Below, in pieces: positions 58,868 through 64,000 of a DNA stretch of 64,000 nt. Location: the NCBI GenBank assembly GCA_964511875.1, contig CAZEHS010000005.1, positions 1 through 64,000 on the forward strand, given 5' to 3'. The stretch is from CAZEHS01 sp964511875. Its GTDB lineage: Bacteria > Bacillota > Clostridia > Peptostreptococcales > Acidaminobacteraceae. The notes below the pieces were generated by a model. It ran no database searches. It saw only the letters and a list, made by a program, of their open reading frames with translations, and had not been told where the DNA came from. The stretch's first letter is position 1, and each line of letters begins with the position of its first letter. Made by a program: the position numbers and the translations under genes.

Positions 58868-60787
58868 TCAAATATTCACACCCGCAAAGTAACCTTCCCG
58901 AGTAGCCGCTTCCGCCGTGCGCGCGTTGACGCAGTCCCCCACCGGCCAATAGACAGCCGATATCCCTGCAAGACAATCCGCTTCCGCTGTTCGAGGCGTC
59001 ATCCCTGCTGCAAGGATCACTGTGTCAGCAGACAGGGTACACGACTCCCCGTTTTTCTCATAGGCAACTGCATTTGAGGTCACGGAGGTACACTTTGCAT
59101 CTGTCAGTGAAATGAAATTGGCTTCCTTCGCAATCTCAGCCATAAGATCCCCGCGATGGGTGATGGAGGCATCCGGCGCCAGTTCCCTGCGCATTTCCAG
59201 GACGGTTACATGTTTGCCCAGCCCCGCCAGGTGAAGGGCTGTTTCACACCCCACCTGCCCGCCGCCGATGACAATGACAGTGTCGCCAAGGGTTGATTCT
59301 TTACCATAGGTGTCAGTAGCCTTTAGGGCTTGATCAATTCCCGGTATCGGTGGTACGAGCGGCTTTGCCCCGACCGCGGCCACAACAGCATCATAATTTT
59401 CTCTTTGAATATCTTCCGGCGTCACCCCTGTGTTCAGCTTGATATCTACGGAGGATTTTTCAATTTGATCAATCAGGTAATTCTTATATTTGGCCAGTGA
59501 ATACTTGAAGGCTACTTTACTTGAAAATTTCAGTGTTCCGCCCAGACTGTCCGATTTTTCATAGAGGGTGACTTCATGGCCCCGCTGCACTGCCGTCAGG
59601 GCCGCCTTCATGCCTGCAGGTCCACCGCCGATTACGGCTACCTTCTTCACACCTTCCGGAGCTGCAATCATGGACTGGAGTGTAGACTGCAAACCTATCG
59701 TCGGGTTGACCGAACATTGTATGAAATGCCCGAATACGGCACTGTCATGGCAGCGCATGCATTTGATACAGGGAACAACATCCTTTTCCCTTCCTGCCAT
59801 GCTCTTTGGTATCAGCTCAGGATCCGCTATGAAGGCCCTGGACATGGCAACAAAATCAGCCTTTCCTGAAGCGATGAGGGCATCGGCATCTTCAAGACTG
59901 CCAATGGCGCCGATGGCGCAAACAGCCGCAGTGATCCTACCCGAATTCTTAAATGCTTCAGCCAGATGCACATTGGGATTGGGCGGCAGGAAATCACAGG
60001 GATGGGTGCGGCACATGAGCTCCGGGGTAATCCTTCCGCAGCTGGCCTGGACAATGTCGGCATACCGCTGAAATACTTCAGCCATTTGTATGCCTTCTTC
60101 GAGTGTGATTCCCCCATCCGCGAATTCATCTGCAGACATGCGGATGTCGATAAACATGCGATTGCCGACTCGATCCCGGATTGCTTCCAGAATTTCAACG
60201 AGATAGCTCATCCGGTTCTCAAAGCTTCCCCCATACCGGTCGGTGCGCTTGTTGGTCAAAGGCGAAAGGAACTGAGCAATAGGAATGCTATGGCCAAAGT
60301 GGAGCAGGATGCCGTCATAGCCTAAGTTCATAAGGGTTTCAGCACTGTGTACGTACCCTTCCTTATAACGGATCATCTCGCTGATCGGAATCTCCCGGCC
60401 TGGTGTGATACCGTCCATAAGGGGGCCCCCATCGGAGGCAACATACCCCTCCTCAAAAATGCCGATGAGCTCCATGGATGCTTTGGCGCCGTAAAAATGA
60501 ATGCGTTCCGCCAGTTCCGCCAATTTGTTAAGTGAATTATGCGTATAAAGATCCCAGCTGGCATGCTCCCCATCGTCTACGACTGGCAGCAGCTTCACAC
60601 CCGCACACACCACGATTCCAGCGCCGGCCCGAGCCCTTTGAACGAAAAATTCCATTGCTGCTTCCGTCGGATAACTCTCACCGCAAGAAGCGGAATGGAG
60701 GGTAACCGGTGCAGCAATGATGCGGTTTTTTATGAGATGTTTCCCGATACGGACAGGTGCCATTAGATTCGGATATTTCATTGCCAT
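58868..60787 (-). CDS. old-yellow-enzyme/FAD enoate reductase (2,4-dienoyl-CoA reductase type)
   Basis: 639 residues, ATG behind GAGGGGG. N-terminal FMN TIM barrel (1-340: LMAPVRIGKHLIKNRIIAAPVT, LTNKRTDRYGGSFENRM, ADFVAMSRAFIADPELI), a [4Fe-4S] motif CIKCMRCHDSAVFGHFIQCSVNP (about 345-367), and a C-terminal FAD/NAD(P) domain with VAVIGGGPAGMKAALTA and VIVIGGGQVGCETALHLAG. Same layout as FadH, BaiCD/BaiH and enoate reductases. The usual HAAHGYLLxQFLSP reads LHFGHSIPIAQFLSP, a change near the active site. It should reduce an activated C=C. The gene is separated from the upstream transporter gene by 186 bases with two hairpins. Confidence 0.92.
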   Translation of the reverse strand: MAMKYPNLMAPVRIGKHLIKNRIIAAPVTLHSASCGESYPTEAAMEFFVQRARAGAGIVVCAGVKLLPVVDDGEHASWDLYTHNSLNKLAELAERIHFYGAKASMELIGIFEEGYVASDGGPLMDGITPGREIPISEMIRYKEGYVHSAETLMNLGYDGILLHFGHSIPIAQFLSPLTNKRTDRYGGSFENRMSYLVEILEAIRDRVGNRMFIDIRMSADEFADGGITLEEGIQMAEVFQRYADIVQASCGRITPELMCRTHPCDFLPPNPNVHLAEAFKNSGRITAAVCAIGAIGSLEDADALIASGKADFVAMSRAFIADPELIPKSMAGREKDVVPCIKCMRCHDSAVFGHFIQCSVNPTIGLQSTLQSMIAAPEGVKKVAVIGGGPAGMKAALTAVQRGHEVTLYEKSDSLGGTLKFSSKVAFKYSLAKYKNYLIDQIEKSSVDIKLNTGVTPEDIQRENYDAVVAAVGAKPLVPPIPGIDQALKATDTYGKESTLGDTVIVIGGGQVGCETALHLAGLGKHVTVLEMRRELAPDASITHRGDLMAEIAKEANFISLTDAKCTSVTSNAVAYEKNGESCTLSADTVILAAGMTPRTAEADCLAGISAVYWPVGDCVNARTAEAATREGYFAGVNI

Positions 60788-60810
60788 AAGAACCCCCTCT
60801 TTCTAAGTAG

Positions 60811-60843
60811 AAACGGACAAGCACATATAGCGCTTGTCCGTTT
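60811..60843. other. hairpin upstream of the enoate reductase gene
   Basis: AAACGGACAAGC (60811-60822) and GCTTGTCCGTTT (60832-60843), a perfect 12-base stem with no clear T run in the minus direction. It is a possible terminator or processing site between the transporter and reductase cistrons. Confidence 0.65.
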
Positions 60844-60880
60844 GATGCTGTGCCGTTGCACACTTTATCCGATGCCTAAC

Positions 60881-60922
60881 AGTTCTAAGACTCCCGCTTC
60901 TATAAGCGGCGAGTGGAGAACT
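60881..60922. other. second hairpin between transporter and reductase
   Basis: AGTTCT ... CTCCCGCTT/AAGCGGCGAG ... AGAACT: an inner CCGCTT/AAGCGG stem with four-base loop, and outer pairing of AGTTCT with AGAACT. No T run. Confidence 0.5.
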
Positions 60923-60973
60923 GTAAAGGCCCGGGATCCGTTCAAGTAAGGTTCACTTCATCAGCTTATTTGG

Positions 60974-62266
60974 TCATGCAGTCTTTTTTGCACCGTATTC
61001 ACGGTCCATTGCATTCGCATCCTCAATCGACCACATGCTCAGGATCGTTACGAATGAGACCACCAGCAGACCGCACAGGACATAGTATGCCATTGTCAGG
61101 TTTCCTGCCTGATTGAACATGCCCATGAAGGTTAATGCGAATGCCATGGGAATCGCCTGGATCGTCATGATCCATTTATTGGCCGCCATATAGTGCTTCC
61201 GACCATATACATATGAAGTGATGCATGGATGCATAGTTGGAAGACCACCAGTCATACAGGCCACGCCAAATGCCCATACTGCCATCAGAGTGGTATCACC
61301 ACCCACAGGCATAAGCGCCAGTGGAATCACCGCTATGAAGAACAGACCGTTCAGCACCAGAGACGCCTTAATGGAACCTACCTTATCATCGATCCAGCCA
61401 AGAACGTAACTCATGGGTATCCCTGCAGCCGCACCGATGGACAGCCATTTCAGCGCTTTGGTCACGAACATGTTCGGAACATCCTGAGGAGTTCCCAAAC
61501 TGATGTATCGAACAGCCATATAGGCCATCATACATACGATAACGAATTGAAGTATTCCATATGAAATGATAAGTTTCCATGCCCGTGATTCTGAAAGCAA
61601 TTGTTTAATCGTTATGGGTTCACCCTGATCATTGGATTCAGACGCGGGTGCAGCATCAGCCCCATCAGGGAACAGCCCTGCTTCTTCAGGTGTGTCCTTA
61701 AGACCCACAGCCGTAAGCAACATAAGTACGAATACGATTCCGCCTATCATAATATAGGATGACTGCAGGCCGTATTTTCCTACGAATGAAGCCAGTGTTC
61801 CTATGCCCAGGATGGAGAACAGCGGACTCCCAGCAGTGATGACACCCAATACACGGCCCCGGTACTTGATGAACCAGTTAGCTGCCAACATGAATCCACC
61901 CAGTTGAAGAGGGATAACCATGGCGCGGACAATGAAAAGGCTTATGAAATACAGGTTGTAGTTTTCACCGGCCATACCGATACCGACACTTCCTAATGCC
62001 AAAAGAGCCATACAGGGAATCAGAATCTTTTTAACGCCGTACTTTACATAGGCTCCCCCGATGATGAGGTACAGGGCAATACCTACTGTTGAAGCCACAG
62101 TGGCGGGATTGGTTATCTTGAGATCATCCCATCCATAGGTCTGCGCAAGATAGGGTGTGAGGATATTCAAGTGGTCAATTTGAAGACCTGAATAAAAGAA
62201 CATGAACATGGTCCCTAAAACCATTAAAACCGTGGAGTACCCTGCAAATTTCTTATTTTTGAACAT
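60974..62266 (-). CDS. MFS transporter, OFA-like
   Basis: 430 residues behind GGAGG. About twelve membrane segments; MFFYSGLQIDHLNILTPYLAQTYGW, GGFMLAANWFIKYRGRVLGVITAGSP and the loop DTPEEAGLFPDG parallel the transporter at 56475 (there ANWFPNKKGIVLG and TPEECGLYPD). The two are paralogues in one island and may import the substrate and export an acid. It is downstream of the flavoprotein gene (49-base gap). Confidence 0.88.
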   Translation of the reverse strand: MFKNKKFAGYSTVLMVLGTMFMFFYSGLQIDHLNILTPYLAQTYGWDDLKITNPATVASTVGIALYLIIGGAYVKYGVKKILIPCMALLALGSVGIGMAGENYNLYFISLFIVRAMVIPLQLGGFMLAANWFIKYRGRVLGVITAGSPLFSILGIGTLASFVGKYGLQSSYIMIGGIVFVLMLLTAVGLKDTPEEAGLFPDGADAAPASESNDQGEPITIKQLLSESRAWKLIISYGILQFVIVCMMAYMAVRYISLGTPQDVPNMFVTKALKWLSIGAAAGIPMSYVLGWIDDKVGSIKASLVLNGLFFIAVIPLALMPVGGDTTLMAVWAFGVACMTGGLPTMHPCITSYVYGRKHYMAANKWIMTIQAIPMAFALTFMGMFNQAGNLTMAYYVLCGLLVVSFVTILSMWSIEDANAMDREYGAKKTA

Positions 62267-62315
62267 GACTGTTCCTCCGAATGTTTTCTATTCATTACCA
62301 GACTTCTATACGATC

Positions 62316-63836
62316 TTAAGCAAATTCATCGGAATCCATATAGTCCATTGCGTTGTAACCCGCCATTCTGCCGCTGTTGACTGCAAAGCTCATGGTGTTG
62401 CCCGGCATGAAGAAACAGTAGCTGTCACCGTAGATGTTGCATGCATCCGTTCCGCAGGCATAAAGGCCGGGAATTTTGATGCCTGAGGTATTGAGTACTT
62501 CCATTTTATCATTCGTTTTAACGCCGCCCAAGCTGCCGTAACCTGCCGGGAAATGACACGCTGCAACATATTTTTGGCCGTTCAGCGGCTTCATGAACTT
62601 GTGTTTCTTGAAGAACAGACTGTCGGTGGATGTACAGGATGCATTGTACACTTCAATGGTTTCTTTCAGATTTTCAAGATGAATGCCCGTTTTCTCACAC
62701 AGTTCTTCCAGGGAATCCGCTTCAAAAATATGAACCTGCGACTTTTGAGATTCGCTGTGAAGATCGCTCAGGCCTGCGGTCTCAGATGCATCGCCGCTCA
62801 TATAGCTGGCCAGTTCCTTATCCCATTTATCGACGGTTTTGATATTGTGATGAAATGTCACATAATCAAGGCCTGTTTTACGATACGTGTCAAGAATGCT
62901 GTCATCTATTATGGTAAACGCCTTCCGCTCCCGCTGCAAGGAAATTGCATTGCCTGCGTAAACTGTATTGTTCATTATTTCTTCATTTATGAAGCGATGA
63001 CCCTCCAGATTGACCATCAGGTTCGGTTGGCGCATGGTTTCGCTGAGTGTCTTGAATACATCTGTCACACCAGGGGTCGTATACGTCAGCTCCATAGTCG
63101 GAACCGTTCTGCCAGCCCCTGTTTCCCAAAGCATATTGAGGCCTTCCCCTTCAACGCCCGGGATTCGGAATGAGTGAAGATCCTTACCCCATTCGTAACC
63201 CAGTTCGTCATGAATCATTTTCGGATTATCACCGAACCCGCCGGTGGCAACAATCACGGCATTGCATTCTGCGACCTGCTTCGCGCCGTCCGCGCCAACC
63301 AATTCAACCCCAGTGACATTGCCGTCTTCAACAATGATTTTGGTTGCCTTCGTCTGGTACATGACTTGTACACCTAGCTCTTCAGCCCGTTCCGTAAGGG
63401 CACGGAACATATTGGATGCGGCTCTTTCAGCTGGTGCATTGCTTCCGGCCGTCTTTACCACATGCCATGTTTGAGTGGACTTATCGAAGTACTTATAGGC
63501 ACCCAGGAATTCAACACCCATGGACTCCATCCAGTCAATCGTATCGCTGGACTGTTCGATGTATTTTCTGACAAGCCGTGCATCCACGCGCCAATGAGTG
63601 TAGTTCATCAGCAGATTGAACGCATCTTCCTTTGAGAAATCAATCATTTGGGCCTTCTGGTACTTCGATTCTACGGCGAAGATCCCCATGCCCATGTTGG
63701 CAGCGCCCCCAGTTGTGCTTCCCTTTTCCAGAACGATGACACTGGCGCCCTTTTCAGCAGCTGCTACAGCAGCGGTAATGCCGGATGCACCGCCTCCAAT
63801 GACAATTACATCAACTTCCAATTTCTGCGTACTCAT
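62316..63836 (-). CDS. FAD-dependent fumarate-reductase-like flavoprotein
   Basis: 506 residues from ATG 63834-63836, eight bases after AAGGGG. FAD-binding N-terminus VIVIGGGASGITAAVAAAEKGASVIVLEKGSTTGGAANMGMG, second FAD strand CNAVIVATGGFGDNP, substrate region HRFINEE, and the C-terminal PGLYACGTDACNIYGDSYCFFMPGNTMSFAVNSGRMAG. It belongs to the fumarate reductase / ketosteroid dehydrogenase / urocanate reductase superfamily. There is no Tat or Sec signal and no FMN-bound or heme domain, so it is cytosolic and needs a separate electron donor; the ferredoxin gene just upstream is the candidate. It would reduce (or make) a C=C bond. Confidence 0.9.
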   Translation of the reverse strand: MSTQKLEVDVIVIGGGASGITAAVAAAEKGASVIVLEKGSTTGGAANMGMGIFAVESKYQKAQMIDFSKEDAFNLLMNYTHWRVDARLVRKYIEQSSDTIDWMESMGVEFLGAYKYFDKSTQTWHVVKTAGSNAPAERAASNMFRALTERAEELGVQVMYQTKATKIIVEDGNVTGVELVGADGAKQVAECNAVIVATGGFGDNPKMIHDELGYEWGKDLHSFRIPGVEGEGLNMLWETGAGRTVPTMELTYTTPGVTDVFKTLSETMRQPNLMVNLEGHRFINEEIMNNTVYAGNAISLQRERKAFTIIDDSILDTYRKTGLDYVTFHHNIKTVDKWDKELASYMSGDASETAGLSDLHSESQKSQVHIFEADSLEELCEKTGIHLENLKETIEVYNASCTSTDSLFFKKHKFMKPLNGQKYVAACHFPAGYGSLGGVKTNDKMEVLNTSGIKIPGLYACGTDACNIYGDSYCFFMPGNTMSFAVNSGRMAGYNAMDYMDSDEFA

Positions 63837-63857
63837 CAAATACACCCCTTAGTCTTT

Positions 63858-64000
63858 TTATGATTTTCTTCTACGTCTTCTTGGAGCACCATCTTCACCA
63901 TCATCGGAGGCTTCCGACAAGCTGCCAACTGGAACAGGTTCCTGAGGAACCTTTGGTTTAACCGGCCCAGCTTTCTTGATCGCCCCTTTAGGGCATGCAT
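63858..64000 (-). CDS. 4Fe-4S ferredoxin-type protein (C-terminal part, cut by window edge)
   Basis: Only the last 46 codons are in the window. They begin with ACPKGAIKKAGP, the end of a [4Fe-4S] motif (CxxxCP), then a Pro/Val-rich stretch, an acidic patch (EASDDGEDG) and a basic end PRRRRRKS before TAA. The gene ends 21 bases before the flavoprotein start, so it is probably co-transcribed and gives electrons to it. The basic tail is unusual for a ferredoxin. Confidence 0.75.
   Translation of the reverse strand, partial: ACPKGAIKKAGPVKPKVPQEPVPVGSLSEASDDGEDGAPRRRRRKS

Noticed and set aside
1..64000. CRISPR arrays, tRNA/rRNA genes, insertion sequences, prophage, replication origin
   Set aside because: No regularly spaced repeats, no recognisable tRNA or rRNA sequences, no transposase, integrase or phage structural genes, and no DnaA-box cluster were seen by reading.

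Overview
The window reads as chromosome from an anaerobic, low-to-mid GC Gram-positive bacterium of class Clostridia. The grounds are AGGAGG-type ribosome sites before nearly every gene, a CIRCE/HrcA heat-shock operator, T-rich hairpin terminators, an Rrf2/CymR-like cysteine regulator, a c-di-GMP-I riboswitch of the clostridial type, and fermentative butyrate-kinase chemistry. No rRNA, tRNA, CRISPR array, insertion sequence or phage gene was seen. TAG is an ordinary stop codon here.

Layout. 0-6.6 kb: a clpB gene broken by two in-frame TAG codons but with an intact CIRCE promoter, an HD-GYP c-di-GMP phosphodiesterase, and a cysteine group (rrf2/cymR-like, thiF-like, cysK). 6.6-12.2 kb: an alpha/beta hydrolase - membrane-anchored MurF-like ligase - Ddl operon, then a long glutamine synthetase. 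12.3-20.9 kb: an internally deleted gene remnant, a chemoreceptor, an EAL-CBS-GGDEF protein, a slipin, a secreted Cu-amine-oxidase-N/GerMN protein (parent of the remnant), and a DUF2089 operon behind a perfect 46-bp palindrome. 21-36.4 kb: glycogen phosphorylase and housekeeping or stress genes (AlkZ-like glycosylase, HIT-like protein, STAS protein, YeiH, CGGC protein, Ada), then a membrane/sulfur group (CCG protein, two TVP38 proteins, a rhodanese lipoprotein), a DMT transporter, a DUF502 protein and a zinc-ribbon/terpenoid-cyclase-fold pair.

36.4-43.8 kb: a diaminopropionate ammonia-lyase operon with its GntR regulator and a GEK1/DtdA-type D-aminoacyl-tRNA deacylase; divergently, a promoter with two tandem operator-like boxes, a c-di-GMP-I riboswitch with terminator, and a small secreted protein; then a LysR-controlled LeuCD-type hydro-lyase. 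43.9-47.2 kb: mutY, and a B12/radical-SAM enzyme paired with an unknown protein.

47.4-64 kb is the most interesting part. It is a catabolic island holding a thiolase, a LysR regulator, Ptb, BKACE, butyrate kinase, a crotonase whose motifs resemble 6-oxocamphor hydrolase, HtpG, a DUF1858-like protein, two OFA-type MFS transporters, an SDR, an old-yellow-enzyme/FAD reductase, a fumarate-reductase-like flavoprotein and a ferredoxin. A 26-bp sequence is repeated exactly upstream of the crotonase and SDR operons. In both it overlaps the -35 element, with the -10 exactly 17 bp further on, so the two operons appear to form one regulon. My working model is uptake of an unsaturated cyclic or keto acid, reduction of C=C and C=O, hydrolytic C-C cleavage of a beta-diketone, BKACE transfer with acetyl-CoA, and ATP from the acyl-CoA through Ptb and Buk. 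The substrate is not known. Four GTCATTGCGA-type palindromic repeats and one other inverted repeat lie between the genes of this island.
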